A stretch of 64,000 nucleotides of DNA, taken from assembly GCF_014332515.1 (NCBI RefSeq), contig NZ_VFSD01000015.1, forward strand, positions 1 to 64,000, read 5' to 3'. The notes under the pieces were generated by a model. The model did no database searches and had not been told where the DNA came from. It was given only the letters and a program-made list of their open reading frames with translations. This stretch comes from Pontibacter beigongshangensis (lineage in GTDB: Bacteria > Bacteroidota > Bacteroidia > Cytophagales > Hymenobacteraceae). Each line of letters opens with the position of its first letter. The first letter of the stretch is position 1. Both the position numbers and the translations under genes were made by a program. Shown here one piece after another: positions 7,865 through 16,901 of the stretch.

Positions 7865-8395
7865 ATGACAAACGACAGAGATAGAGCTGGCATGATGACA
7901 GCAATGTTCAGAGACAGAGACAGTGCAGAGCGTGCTTACAACGAACTTCGTTCGCGGGGCTATGACAAAGACGACATTAACGTTGTAATGTCTGATGATG
8001 CCCGCAAGCGCCATTTTGGCGATAACGACGAAAACACCGAGTTAGGAAACAAATCGCTGGAAGGTGCTGGAGCAGGATCTGCCATAGGCGGTACGCTTGG
8101 TGCCATAGTAGGCGCAGTAGCTGCCATCGGTACTTCTGTAGCCATACCTGGTCTAGGCCTTATAGTGGCCGGTCCGTTGGCGGCCGGTCTGGCTGGGGCT
8201 GGCGCCGGTGGCTTAACCGGTGGTCTTATCGGAGCCTTGGTGGGTGCCGGTATACCAGAAGAACGTGCCAAAGTCTATGAGTCAGGCATTAAAGAAGGCA
8301 ACATCGTATTAGGCTTTAAACCGGAGACGGAGGAAGATGCCCGCTATTTTGAGACCCACTTCCAGAAAAACAGAGGTGAGCATATCTATTACTAA
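7865..8395 (+). CDS. YflT-like general stress protein with glycine-zipper segment
   Basis: The 176-residue product starts with a segment resembling the heat-induced stress protein YflT domain (AMFRDRDSAERAYNELRSRG at 14-33, then YDKDDINVVMSDDAR). Residues about 68-128 are very rich in Gly and Ala with GxxxG spacing (GAGAGSAIGGTLGAIVGAVA), giving two possible glycine-zipper membrane segments. The C-terminal part returns to a soluble alpha/beta pattern (the ERAKVYESGIKEGNIVLGF segment). Such proteins are induced by general stress and may sit at the membrane. It has a strong terminator and no close operon partner, but its neighbours also look stress-related. Confidence 0.8.
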   Translation: MTNDRDRAGMMTAMFRDRDSAERAYNELRSRGYDKDDINVVMSDDARKRHFGDNDENTELGNKSLEGAGAGSAIGGTLGAIVGAVAAIGTSVAIPGLGLIVAGPLAAGLAGAGAGGLTGGLIGALVGAGIPEERAKVYESGIKEGNIVLGFKPETEEDARYFETHFQKNRGEHIYY

Positions 8396-8429
8396 TAGGA
8401 TGTAGCGGTCGACTTATAATTTACTTCTA

Positions 8430-8461
8430 AAAGGCTGCCCATTGCGGGGCAGCCTTTTTTG
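8430..8461 (+). terminator. Terminator of the YflT-like gene
   Basis: AAGGCTGCCC pairs with GGGGCAGCCTT around ATTGC and is followed by TTTTTT. Confidence 0.9.
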
Positions 8462-8713
8462 TTGTTGTTCCGGATAACTATTTATACTTCCGGGTAATTC
8501 TCCAAACTAGCCTGAAGGCATCTTAGGAGAAAATAAAATATATTAAATTCATAAAGAAGCCACAATACATTTTATTAATATAACATTGAATACCAGCATT
8601 TTACAACACACCTGTTAAATCTTTAAATAAATCCTCCAAAAAAAGCTTGGATTAAAACACATTTAATATATATTGCGATATTCTATTACATATTCGCGAC
8701 ATAATAGTATTTT

Positions 8714-9142
8714 ATGCCCAGGTTAAAACACATCTTACTCATAAATAACGATCCTATCCACAACCTGTTCTCGCAGATTGTACTGGAAGATGCAAACGCA
8801 TCTGAGCTTATAACGGTGTGCCAGAGCATGCCCGAAGCTATCGAGTTCTTAAACAATATCAGCTCTGGCACCGGTATTCCTTTTCCGGATCTTATCCTGC
8901 TGGACATCAACCTGCCTGATAACGGATGTATTTATTTCCTGGATACCTACCATGCGCTCAATTATCATATCACCGAGCCAACGGCTATCTCAATTTTTAC
9001 AGCATCCATTGGTTTTGAGCTTACAGAACTGGCGCACCAATACAGTGCTGTCGCAAGTTATATTCCAAAGCCGCTATCCTTAACATCCCTGTACAAGGTG
9101 CTCACCCCTACCTTCTCCTACAGCCTGAGCAAACAATTTTAA
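8714..9142 (+). CDS. Single-domain response regulator (receiver only)
   Basis: The 142-residue product is a lone CheY-like receiver with no output domain. The phosphoacceptor is Asp64 in ILLDINLPD. The switch Thr/Ser lies in SIFTASI (T96) and the conserved Lys119 in YIPKP. The usual N-terminal acidic pair is Asn12-Asp13 in LLINND, a frequent variant. It should receive phosphate from a histidine kinase and pass it on or bind a partner; no kinase is encoded in the window. This IND-type regulator is common in Bacteroidota. The gene is monocistronic, 48 bases upstream of the DUF4142 gene. Confidence 0.88.
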   Translation: MPRLKHILLINNDPIHNLFSQIVLEDANASELITVCQSMPEAIEFLNNISSGTGIPFPDLILLDINLPDNGCIYFLDTYHALNYHITEPTAISIFTASIGFELTELAHQYSAVASYIPKPLSLTSLYKVLTPTFSYSLSKQF

Positions 9143-9190
9143 ATAGTTTCGTATGCATTAGGTAACTACTATACCTAACGTTTATAAACT

Positions 9191-9796
9191 ATGCAAAAAT
9201 ACATTATTGTAGCCAGTGCATTACTCGGCACCCTTACCTTTGCCGCCTGCGACTCCGGCACAAACACAGAACAGCAAACCAAAGCAGGAACAGTAACCGA
9301 AGCCGTTGCCGGCGACATAGACTCCATTAGCGCTGAGAAGCGCGAACTGCTTCCGGTTGCGGCCAGAGCCAGTTTAATGCAGATCGAACTGGGGCAGCTG
9401 GCGGCTGAGAAAGGCCAGTCGGACCAGGTAAAGCAATACGGGCAGCAGATGGTGGATCAGTATTCTTCAAAAAAAGATGAACTCCGCGACTTTGCCGGCA
9501 ATTATGGGGTTTCGCTACCAGGAACGCTGAACGAGGACCAGCAAAAGCAATTACAAAAACTCCGGGAAACCAAACCAGAAGATTTCGACATGGCTTACTG
9601 GGATCAGGCCATTGACGCACACAAAGAAGCCATAGACAGGTTCGAATCGATTCTGAATGAGCCGGAAGAAGCGCTTGCCAATCCTTTCGGGCTTTGGGCC
9701 AGAAGCACCCGAAAAGAAAAAATGGCCCAGATGGAACAGGCTATGCGATTCAGGCTGGACCAAAAAGACATTCTCAGAAAAAGATCAGGCTTATAA
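9191..9796 (+). CDS. DUF4142 ferritin-like lipoprotein
   Basis: The signal peptide has a lipobox ending in Cys20 (LGTLTFAAC). The mature part from about 50 to 195 is all-helical and matches DUF4142, a predicted ferritin-like four-helix bundle (ELGQLAAEKGQSDQVKQYGQ, MVDQYSSKKDELRDFA). DUF4142 proteins are exported, often occur in stress or biofilm contexts, and have no firm biochemical role. The gene converges on the SGNH esterase gene, with only 41 bases between stops. Confidence 0.85.
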   Translation: MQKYIIVASALLGTLTFAACDSGTNTEQQTKAGTVTEAVAGDIDSISAEKRELLPVAARASLMQIELGQLAAEKGQSDQVKQYGQQMVDQYSSKKDELRDFAGNYGVSLPGTLNEDQQKQLQKLRETKPEDFDMAYWDQAIDAHKEAIDRFESILNEPEEALANPFGLWARSTRKEKMAQMEQAMRFRLDQKDILRKRSGL

Positions 9797-9837
9797 CAGG
9801 CAGGGGGAGGCGCTCTATTACCGGCGTCTTCCTTTCT

Positions 9838-10386
9838 TTATAACAACTCCTGCAATACGGTCCAGGTATGGTTTGCCAGCACCTTCTGCCCCTCTGCATT
9901 GGGGTGCAGGCCATCTGGCAGGTTAAGTTGCTGCATTCCTGCTACGCCCTCGAGTAAAAAAGGCAGGAAATGAACATTGTTCCTGAGCGCCAATTCCCGG
10001 AAAAGGACCCTGAACTCAGCTGCGTAGCGTCCTGGCACAATATCCGGGATCTCCATACCAGAGAGCAGAATCTTGGCATCCGGGCATTTCTTCTTCACCT
10101 TATTTATAATTTCCTGCAGGTTCTGCGAAGTCTCTCTGGCCGGTATTCCCCGCAGGCCATCATTTGCGCCCAGCGCCAGCACAAAAATGTCGACCGGCTG
10201 ATTCAGCCAGTAGTCCAGGCGATGAACACCTCCTGCTGTTGTATCGCCGCTAAGACCCGCATTTACAACCTGGTAATCGTGGCCATGCTCCAGCAGGCGC
10301 TGCTGAATGAGCGCCGGGTAAGCCTGAGAAGCCGCCAGCCCATACCCGGCTGTCAGGCTATCTCCAAAAAACAAGATTCTTTTCAT
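9838..10386 (-). CDS. SGNH-family arylesterase/lysophospholipase (TesA-like)
   Basis: The 182-residue product is a GDSL/SGNH hydrolase. Block I is FFGDSLTAGYG with nucleophile Ser10, block II has Gly44 in NAGLSGDT, block III is GANDG with Asn75, and block V is DGLHPN with Asp158 and His161. It should cleave esters or thioesters, like E. coli TesA. No signal peptide is visible on this start (MKRILFFGD), so this version is probably cytoplasmic, unlike periplasmic TesA. The four blocks are all intact, so activity is likely. Confidence 0.92.
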   Translation of the reverse strand: MKRILFFGDSLTAGYGLAASQAYPALIQQRLLEHGHDYQVVNAGLSGDTTAGGVHRLDYWLNQPVDIFVLALGANDGLRGIPARETSQNLQEIINKVKKKCPDAKILLSGMEIPDIVPGRYAAEFRVLFRELALRNNVHFLPFLLEGVAGMQQLNLPDGLHPNAEGQKVLANHTWTVLQELL

Positions 10387-10418
10387 ATTCCAGCTTCTGC
10401 CATTCCTAAACTCAAAAA

Positions 10419-10443
10419 GAAAGGGCTATCAGTAGCCCTTCTT
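10419..10443 (-). terminator. Terminator after the PA2169-type gene
   Basis: On the minus strand AAGGGCTA, loop CTGA and TAGCCCTT are followed by TCTTTTT, about 25 bases past the stop at 10466. Confidence 0.7.
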
Positions 10444-10465
10444 ATTATAATCATGCCATACGTGC

Positions 10466-10918
10466 CTAGCTTCCAGCGCTTTTCATCTTTTTAAGTTGCT
10501 CACAAGCTTTTAGCGATGCCTGCTTTTGCTGCTCTATCAGTTGCTGCAGATCGTTGGGCAGTTCGCCGCTGGCCAGTGCGTCGTTATAGGCTTTCTGGGC
10601 CCATTCTTCTCCATATAGGTTAGAGTTGATGACCGCCTCTTCATTGTGGCCTGTCAGCGTCTCTTTCAGATCCATCCACTGCCGGTAAATTTTGCCCTTT
10701 ATGGTTGTGTCTGTTTCTTTGCTGCCACCGTACTTACTTATCTGGCTGTTCAGCTCAGAGGCAAATTTCCTGCTCTGGCTCGACAGCTCCCGGTAGTAAG
10801 AGGTATGGGCCGGATTTTCAGTTTCTTTGGCCGCATGCTCATAACCTTCTACCCGGTCGTTAACGAACTCGGTAAGCTCCTGCAGCTTATGCACCACATC
10901 TTCATCTGTTTTTTTCAT
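10466..10918 (-). CDS. PA2169-family four-helix-bundle protein (DUF2383)
   Basis: The 150-residue product is all-helical. It matches the PA2169/DUF2383 family, predicted to be ferritin-like (KLQELTEFVNDRVEGYEHAA near 10-29, SQSRKFASELNSQISKYGG near 46-64, and EEWAQKAYNDAL). The internal ATG at 10918 is chosen because the 24 upstream residues are unlike the family, which starts MKK(T)xE. It has no signal peptide. Such genes are often induced by stress in Bacteroidota, which fits the surrounding block. Its function is unproven. Confidence 0.85.
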   Translation of the reverse strand: MKKTDEDVVHKLQELTEFVNDRVEGYEHAAKETENPAHTSYYRELSSQSRKFASELNSQISKYGGSKETDTTIKGKIYRQWMDLKETLTGHNEEAVINSNLYGEEWAQKAYNDALASGELPNDLQQLIEQQKQASLKACEQLKKMKSAGS

Positions 10919-11211
10919 AGCTCTTGCATTTGTTCTCCGTTCAGGAAACGAAAAATCAGGAAAATCGGTTATGAATAATCCTGCTTCCACGACGAGATTA
11001 TTTTTCAGAGGACCGTAGAAAGTGCTCCTCCACAGGCTGCTCAGGGAGCCAGTTGCATAGGAAAAATGGTTCAGACAAGTCCTAAACTCTGTTGCCGCTT
11101 TTGCAAAGTGGCAACATTTATTTACATTACACGCTAATGCTCTTTTTGATTGCCAGCAAAATCTACGGCATCACTTTTGCGTATTAGTAATTAGTTCAAC
11201 TTACAAAACAG

Positions 11212-13323
11212 ATGCTATCCTTGACAACCAGAATAAAAATATTGCTGTCAGTACTAGCTGTTATACTTGTAACAGGCTCGTTTATTCTTTACAGCAAAAA
11301 CCATACACCGGAAGGAAAAAATGAAATACTGATCCAGGCCCTGATGCAGGGGCTGAACAGCGTTCATTATCGGCCCGAAAAAGTAGATGACGCCTTCTCA
11401 AAGAAAGTGTTTGACCTGTACCTGCAACGCCTCGACTTTAACAAGAAATTTTTGCTGGAGTCTGATGTGGCGCAGCTGCGAAAATATGAGAAGCAGATAG
11501 ACGACCAGCTAAAGATGGGATCTTACGAGCTTTTTGACGTATCTGCTGACCTGATCGAGAAGCGCACCCAGGAAGCGGCAGCTTTTTACAGAGAAATTCT
11601 AAAGACGCCTTTTGACTTCGAAAAAGAGGAGTCGATTGAACTGGATGGCAAAAAGCTGGCTTACGCCAAAAACACGGCTGCTTTAAAAGAAGCATGGCGC
11701 AAACAGCTCAAGTACCAGACACTGGTGCAGCTCACCGGCCTGCAGGAAAGACAGGAAGCTGCGCTGAAGAGCGATGACAAAACCGCGAAAAAGACATTTG
11801 CCCAACTCGAGGAAGAAGCCCGCCAAAAAGTGATGACCTCTTACGAGGAGCTTTACAAGCGGCTGGCCAAGATTACCAGAGAAGAGCGCCGCTCCACTTA
11901 CATCAATGCCATTACCAATGTGTATGACCCGCACACCAACTACCTGCTCCCGAAAGCTAAATCGAACTTCGACATAGAGTTTACAGGAACGCTGGAAGGT
12001 ATTGGCGCCTCTTTGCAGGAAAAAGACGGTCAGATTAAGGTGATGGAGATCGTACCTGGCAGCCCCTCTTTCCGCCAGGGAGAACTGAAACCAGGCGATG
12101 CTATTGTGAAAGTAGCCCAGGGCGACCAGGAACCTGTGCTGATAGAAGGCATGCGCCTGGATGACGCGATACAACTGATCCGCGGCAAAAAAGGAACCGA
12201 AGTACGCCTAACGGTAAGAAAGCCGGATGGCAGCTCCAGAATTATCCCGATTGTGCGCGACCTGATTATTATTGAAGAAACGTTTGCGCAGTCGGCCCTG
12301 ATAGAAGATACCAAAAAGATAGGCTATATTAACCTGCCAGGCTTCTATGCCAACTTCGACCGCAGGGAAGGTGGCCGCAACAGCGGTGCCGACGTGAAGA
12401 AGGAAGTAGAAAAACTAAAGGCCGCAGGAGCCGATGGCCTGGTGCTGGACCTGCGCAACAACGGTGGCGGCTCTCTGGCCGATGCTATTGAAATGGCAGG
12501 CCTGTTTATCGAAAAAGGGCCGATCGTTCAGGTAAAATCCTCTTCCGGCAAAGTAGCGGTTCTGGACGACCCGGGGCCGCAGGTGCAGTTTGCCGGTCCG
12601 CTGGTGGTGCTGGTAAACGGAAACAGCGCCTCGGCCTCCGAGATTCTGGCAGCCGCCATGCAGGACTATAAGCGCGCTGTTATTATAGGCAGCCCTACCT
12701 ATGGCAAAGGAACCGTGCAGCAGTTCTTCGAGCTCGACGATGCCCTGTCGTCGCAGTACGATGCCTTTAAGCCGTTTGGGGCGCTGAAGCTTACTACCCA
12801 GAAGTTCTACAGAGTTAATGGCGGCACCACCCAGCTGAGAGGAGTGAAACCCGATGTTATTTTACCAGACACTTATAGCTACCTGGAGTTTGGCGAAAAA
12901 GACCAGGAGTATCCGCTGCCGTTTGATGAAATAGCGCCAGCCAAATACAAACCCTGGACCAACAGCAAAATAAACCTTGCCAGGATACAGGCCAACAGCC
13001 GCAAGAGAATTGCAGAGAACCAAAGCTTTACCCTTATAGAAGAAAGTGCCAGGCGCCTGAAACAACTCTCTGATAACACCACACGCTCGCTGAAATACAC
13101 CACCTATTTAGCAGAGGAGAAAAAAGCGGAGGCAGAGGCAAAACGATTCGAAGAGGCTCAGAAAGAAGTGCCCGTGCTACAGGTGTCAAGGCTTCCTCAG
13201 GACTTAAATGTCATCAACGGCGATACTGCCAAGGTAGCCCGTAACCAGGCTTTCCTGAAAAATCTAAAAACTGATATCTATGTAGAGGAAGCTGTTGCCA
13301 TCATCAACAACGGCCTGCTCTAA
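11212..13323 (+). CDS. prc: Carboxy-terminal processing protease (Prc/Tsp, S41A)
   Basis: The 703-residue product has a signal anchor at about 8-27, the Tsp N-terminal helical domain (about 35-230), a PDZ domain (about 250-340) and the S41 catalytic domain (about 345-540). A C-terminal DUF3340-like helical region follows. Catalytic Ser474 lies in GNSASASE and Lys499 in TYGKG. Their spacing of 25 matches E. coli Tsp. It degrades periplasmic proteins from their C-termini and takes part in envelope quality control. Length and domain order are normal for the Prc type. It is monocistronic with its own terminator. Confidence 0.95.
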   Translation: MLSLTTRIKILLSVLAVILVTGSFILYSKNHTPEGKNEILIQALMQGLNSVHYRPEKVDDAFSKKVFDLYLQRLDFNKKFLLESDVAQLRKYEKQIDDQLKMGSYELFDVSADLIEKRTQEAAAFYREILKTPFDFEKEESIELDGKKLAYAKNTAALKEAWRKQLKYQTLVQLTGLQERQEAALKSDDKTAKKTFAQLEEEARQKVMTSYEELYKRLAKITREERRSTYINAITNVYDPHTNYLLPKAKSNFDIEFTGTLEGIGASLQEKDGQIKVMEIVPGSPSFRQGELKPGDAIVKVAQGDQEPVLIEGMRLDDAIQLIRGKKGTEVRLTVRKPDGSSRIIPIVRDLIIIEETFAQSALIEDTKKIGYINLPGFYANFDRREGGRNSGADVKKEVEKLKAAGADGLVLDLRNNGGGSLADAIEMAGLFIEKGPIVQVKSSSGKVAVLDDPGPQVQFAGPLVVLVNGNSASASEILAAAMQDYKRAVIIGSPTYGKGTVQQFFELDDALSSQYDAFKPFGALKLTTQKFYRVNGGTTQLRGVKPDVILPDTYSYLEFGEKDQEYPLPFDEIAPAKYKPWTNSKINLARIQANSRKRIAENQSFTLIEESARRLKQLSDNTTRSLKYTTYLAEEKKAEAEAKRFEEAQKEVPVLQVSRLPQDLNVINGDTAKVARNQAFLKNLKTDIYVEEAVAIINNGLL

Positions 13324-13343
13324 GAACACCTTATACCAGAAGG

Positions 13344-13372
13344 AAAGCCGGCTACTTTAGCCGGCTTTTTTT
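13344..13372 (+). terminator. Terminator of prc
   Basis: AAAGCCGGCT, loop ACTTT and AGCCGGCTTTTTTT lie 20 bases after the stop. Confidence 0.9.
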
Positions 13373-13455
13373 GTGCCACAGCCTAGCCCCCCGTTTCAGC
13401 AGGCATAATCATTCCCCTGCATCCGGCGGAGAGCAGCAGCAGGAGCAGAAGAGAG

Positions 13456-13485
13456 TTCTGGAGGTCTATTTGTATTAGAATAATT
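13456..13485 (+). repeat. CCTCCGGAGG/ATTAGAATAATT dispersed element, copy 3 (diverged)
   Basis: The core is reduced to TTCTGGAGGTC, but TATTAGAATAATT is intact and the GCAGCAGGAGCAG flank is present just upstream. The ATG equivalent on the other strand is lost. Confidence 0.65.
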
Positions 13486-13627
13486 CATTCCTGAACCTGA
13501 AACAGGCTTTATGCTGCACAAAACACTACCAAATCTCCGCACTTCCAGCACAACTTTTGCTACATATATACCCGTAAAACAATCGCAACAACCCACAACT
13601 CACAACTCACATCTTAACAATTTTTCT

Positions 13628-14983
13628 ATGAACTATAGATTGATCGCCCTTTGGCTGCTCCTGGCCTTTGCCGCTCCGGCAGTAGTAGCCCAGAGCAGCA
13701 CAAGCAACAAGATCCTGCCCTACCCCATTCACCAGAAAAAGCTCGACAACGGCCTCAACGTGGTAACGGTTCCTTACAACAGCCCCGGACTGGCGGCGTT
13801 TTACCTGCTGGTGCGGGCAGGCTCGCGCGAAGAGGTGGAGCAGGGCAAAACCGGCTTTGCGCACTTTTTTGAGCACATGATGTTCCGCGGCACCGACAAA
13901 TACCCGACCGAGGCCTACAGCGACATCCTGAAAGCCATGGGCGCATCCGCCAACGCCAACACCTCCCTGGATCGCACCCTCTACCACATGACCGGCAATG
14001 CCGACATGCTCGACAAGATGTTTGAGCTGGAGGCCGATCGTTTCCAGAATCTGAAGTACTCCGTACACGACTTTAAGACAGAGGCCGGTGCCGTGAAAGG
14101 TGAGTACACCAAAAACTCAGCCAACCCTTACCAGCAGCTCTACGAAAAAACCGTGAGCACCGCCTTTACCAAGCACACCTATGCCCACACCACTATGGGC
14201 TTTTTTAAGGATGTGGTAGACATGCCCAACCAATACGACTACTCTCTTAAGTTTTTCGACCGTTTTTACCGCCCTGAGTACACCACCATTATTGTGGTGG
14301 GCGATGTAACGCCGGAGCGCGTGAATGCGCTGTCGGAAGAGTATTTTGGCAGCTGGGAGCGTGGCAGTTACCAGCCTGACATTCCGGTAGAGCCAAAGCA
14401 GGCCAGAACACGCCACGCGCACGTGAAACAAACCGGTTTTCCGCCCTACCTGAGTCTTAACTACAAAGGCCCCGCCTTCTCCGACAAAAACAAAGACCTG
14501 CCGGCGCTCAATATCCTCACCACCCTCTTGTTCGCCGAAAATTCTGACCTGTACCGGAAATTGGTGGTAAACGAGCAAAGGGCGCGGTTTATAGGCGGCA
14601 GCGCGCAATTCGCCCGCGATCCGAATCTTATCACGGTAGCTGCCTCTGTGGTAAAGCCGGAGGATTTACAATACGTGAAAGACGAGCTGACAAAGGCGCT
14701 GAATGCAGCAAAAACCAAACCCATGGACAGCCGGAAAATAGAGGAAACCAAATCGCGCATAAAATACGGCTTCGCCATGAGCATGGACAGCCCCGATGCC
14801 ATTGCCAACGCCCTGGCGCGCTTTACCTGGCTCACCGGCGACCCGGAGTCGCTGAACAACACCTACAGCCTCTACGACAGCATTACGGCCAAAGACCTGA
14901 TGGCAGTAGCCAAAAAATACTTCACAAACCAGACCCTGACGGTAGGCACCATCTCCCCTGCCGAAAAATCGCCTGTGAAATAA
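13628..14983 (+). CDS. M16-family zinc peptidase, catalytic partner
   Basis: The 451-residue product has a signal peptide ending near AVVAQ (residues 1-21). Two M16 half-domains follow. The inverted zinc motif HFFEH (His79, Glu82, His83) and a downstream glutamate in the EAGAVKGEY region mark it as the active member. The ATG at 13628 is used because it gives a clean signal peptide; the open frame extends 39 codons further without family similarity. It is followed after 47 bases by a second M16 gene lacking the motif. The two probably form a heterodimer like other bacterial M16 pairs, degrading peptides in the periplasm. Confidence 0.92.
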   Translation: MNYRLIALWLLLAFAAPAVVAQSSTSNKILPYPIHQKKLDNGLNVVTVPYNSPGLAAFYLLVRAGSREEVEQGKTGFAHFFEHMMFRGTDKYPTEAYSDILKAMGASANANTSLDRTLYHMTGNADMLDKMFELEADRFQNLKYSVHDFKTEAGAVKGEYTKNSANPYQQLYEKTVSTAFTKHTYAHTTMGFFKDVVDMPNQYDYSLKFFDRFYRPEYTTIIVVGDVTPERVNALSEEYFGSWERGSYQPDIPVEPKQARTRHAHVKQTGFPPYLSLNYKGPAFSDKNKDLPALNILTTLLFAENSDLYRKLVVNEQRARFIGGSAQFARDPNLITVAASVVKPEDLQYVKDELTKALNAAKTKPMDSRKIEETKSRIKYGFAMSMDSPDAIANALARFTWLTGDPESLNNTYSLYDSITAKDLMAVAKKYFTNQTLTVGTISPAEKSPVK

Positions 14984-15030
14984 CCCTTGGCACCTTATTC
15001 ACTCAATCAACATCTGTTAGTTTACCTCGC

Positions 15031-16680
15031 ATGAAAAAATTAGCTGTTTATATACTACCTGTTGTGTTTGTGGCCCTGGCATGTGCCAGACAACCGCAGG
15101 CTGCACAAACTACTGTCACACCGGCCACTCCCACGCCACCCGCTTCTACATTCTCCAGCCCACGCACCTACGATGCCAACCTGGCCTTTGGCCCGGATAA
15201 GGTGGTGGAACTGCCCCGGCCGGAGTCGAACAAGGTCACGTTTAAGGTGATGTTCAAAAACGGCTCCATGTCTGACCCGGCAGGCAAGGAAGGACTCACT
15301 TTTACCACTGCCCAACTGCTCACAGAGAGTGGCTCCCAAAGCATGTCGCTGGCCCAGATCAAGGACAGGCTCTACCCGATGGCGGCCCAGTACTCCGTGA
15401 ACGTAGACAAGGAAGTGACCACCTTTACCTTTGCCGTGCACCAGGACTTCCTGAACGAGTTTTACCAGATCATGCGTGGCCTTATCCTGACGCCCGCCTT
15501 TGCCGAAGAAGATTTTAAGCGCGTTATCTCGAACCAGCAGAACTACGTGGACCAGGTCATCAGGGCTTCTTCGGATGAGGAGTACAGTAAAAAGGCGCTG
15601 GAGGATCTTTTGTTCAGGGGCACCAACTACCAGCATAAGCCAGAAGGAACCTCCGCAGGTGTAAAGAACATTACCCTGGAAGATGTAAAAAACCACTACC
15701 GCAATTTCTTTACGCGCCATAACGTAATACTGGGCGTAGCCGGCAACTACAGCCCCGAGTTCCTGAACCAGCTGAAGCAGGACGTGGCGCAGCTACCCGA
15801 AGCGAAGCCAAACATTCCGGCCGCAGGCAGGCCCAACCAGCCAAACGGCCTGCAGGTAGAGATCATTAAAAAGACCAATGCGCTTGGTTCAGCCATTTTT
15901 ACGGGTACGCCCATGCCCCTTACCCGCACTGCCGATGAGTTTGCCGCGCTCATGGTGGCCAACTCGTACCTGGGTGAGCACCGCAAAAGCTACGGCAAGC
16001 TCTACGACAAGATCCGCAGCACCCGCTCCATGAACTACGGCGACTACTCCTACATAGAGTGGTACGACAACGGGGGCAGCAACATGCTTCCTAACCCCGG
16101 CGTGCCCCGCACCTCCAATTACTTCGCCCTCTGGATCAGGCCGGTGCAGACTGCCAAGGGTTTGCGCCAGCAGTACCCGGAACTAAAGGATGTAACCGTA
16201 GGCCATGCCCATTTCGCCCTGCGCCTCGCCATCCGGGAGGTAGATAACCTGATCCGGAACGGCATGTCGCAGGAGGACTTTGAGCTCACGCGCAAGTTCC
16301 TTCGCTCCTACATGAAACTCTATGGCCAGACCGAGGAGAAACAGCTCGGCTTCCTGATGGACTCCCGCTTCTATGGCCGGCAGGACTACCTGCAGGAGAT
16401 GGACGATTTGCTGGCAAAGCTGACTGTGGAAGATGTGAACAACATGGTGAAGAAATACTGGCAGGTGAACAACATGTTCGTCACCATCGTGACTGACGAC
16501 AGCGAGGCGGAGGCGCTGGCAGAGGCGCTGCGGCAGAACACGCCTTCGCCCATGAGTTACTCCAACCTGGTGAAGGAAGGCCTGCCAGCAGAGGTAGTGG
16601 CCGAAGACAACATCATTTCGACCTATCAGCTCAATGTAGAAAACGTGAAAGTGATAGACAGCCAGGATACATTTCAATAA
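15031..16680 (+). CDS. M16-family peptidase homologue without zinc motif (partner subunit)
   Basis: The 549-residue product has a lipoprotein signal with Cys18 (VFVALAC). The M16 fold covers about 50-510, but the HxxEH position reads as TTAQLLTES, so it cannot bind catalytic zinc there. The RNITLEDVKNHYRNFF-type segment near 215-230 and the C-terminal domain are typical of the family. Such inactive partners bind substrate or complete the closed chamber with the active subunit, here the product of the gene 47 bases upstream. The lipid anchor would tether the pair to a membrane (inference). A strong terminator ends this two-gene operon. Confidence 0.9.
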   Translation: MKKLAVYILPVVFVALACARQPQAAQTTVTPATPTPPASTFSSPRTYDANLAFGPDKVVELPRPESNKVTFKVMFKNGSMSDPAGKEGLTFTTAQLLTESGSQSMSLAQIKDRLYPMAAQYSVNVDKEVTTFTFAVHQDFLNEFYQIMRGLILTPAFAEEDFKRVISNQQNYVDQVIRASSDEEYSKKALEDLLFRGTNYQHKPEGTSAGVKNITLEDVKNHYRNFFTRHNVILGVAGNYSPEFLNQLKQDVAQLPEAKPNIPAAGRPNQPNGLQVEIIKKTNALGSAIFTGTPMPLTRTADEFAALMVANSYLGEHRKSYGKLYDKIRSTRSMNYGDYSYIEWYDNGGSNMLPNPGVPRTSNYFALWIRPVQTAKGLRQQYPELKDVTVGHAHFALRLAIREVDNLIRNGMSQEDFELTRKFLRSYMKLYGQTEEKQLGFLMDSRFYGRQDYLQEMDDLLAKLTVEDVNNMVKKYWQVNNMFVTIVTDDSEAEALAEALRQNTPSPMSYSNLVKEGLPAEVVAEDNIISTYQLNVENVKVIDSQDTFQ

Positions 16681-16699
16681 TCAGCCTAAGCGAGTCAGA

Positions 16700-16735
16700 A
16701 AGCCGCAGAAGTTTCGTACTTCTGCGGCTTTTTTC
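16700..16735 (+). terminator. Terminator of the M16 operon
   Basis: AAGCCGCAGAAGT, loop TTCGT and ACTTCTGCGGCTT are followed by TTTTT. The stem has 13 pairs. Confidence 0.92.
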
Positions 16736-16901
16736 TTTATCAGCTTGTATATCAGCGTTATAACAGACAAAATAATATAGCAAAAGCCAGGTATATACTT
16801 GCAATTATTCTATTTATTTTTGAAATTAGCTAACTATCCGCCTCTACAGACTTGTTTGCACAAGCCTTCCTGTTCCTCTACCTAACCAATTAGCTTTAAC
16901 A

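Noticed and set aside
11091..11114. GTTGCC/GGCAAC inverted repeat upstream of prc as an operator
   Set aside because: Only six pairs with a 12-base loop; this is expected by chance in a window this size.
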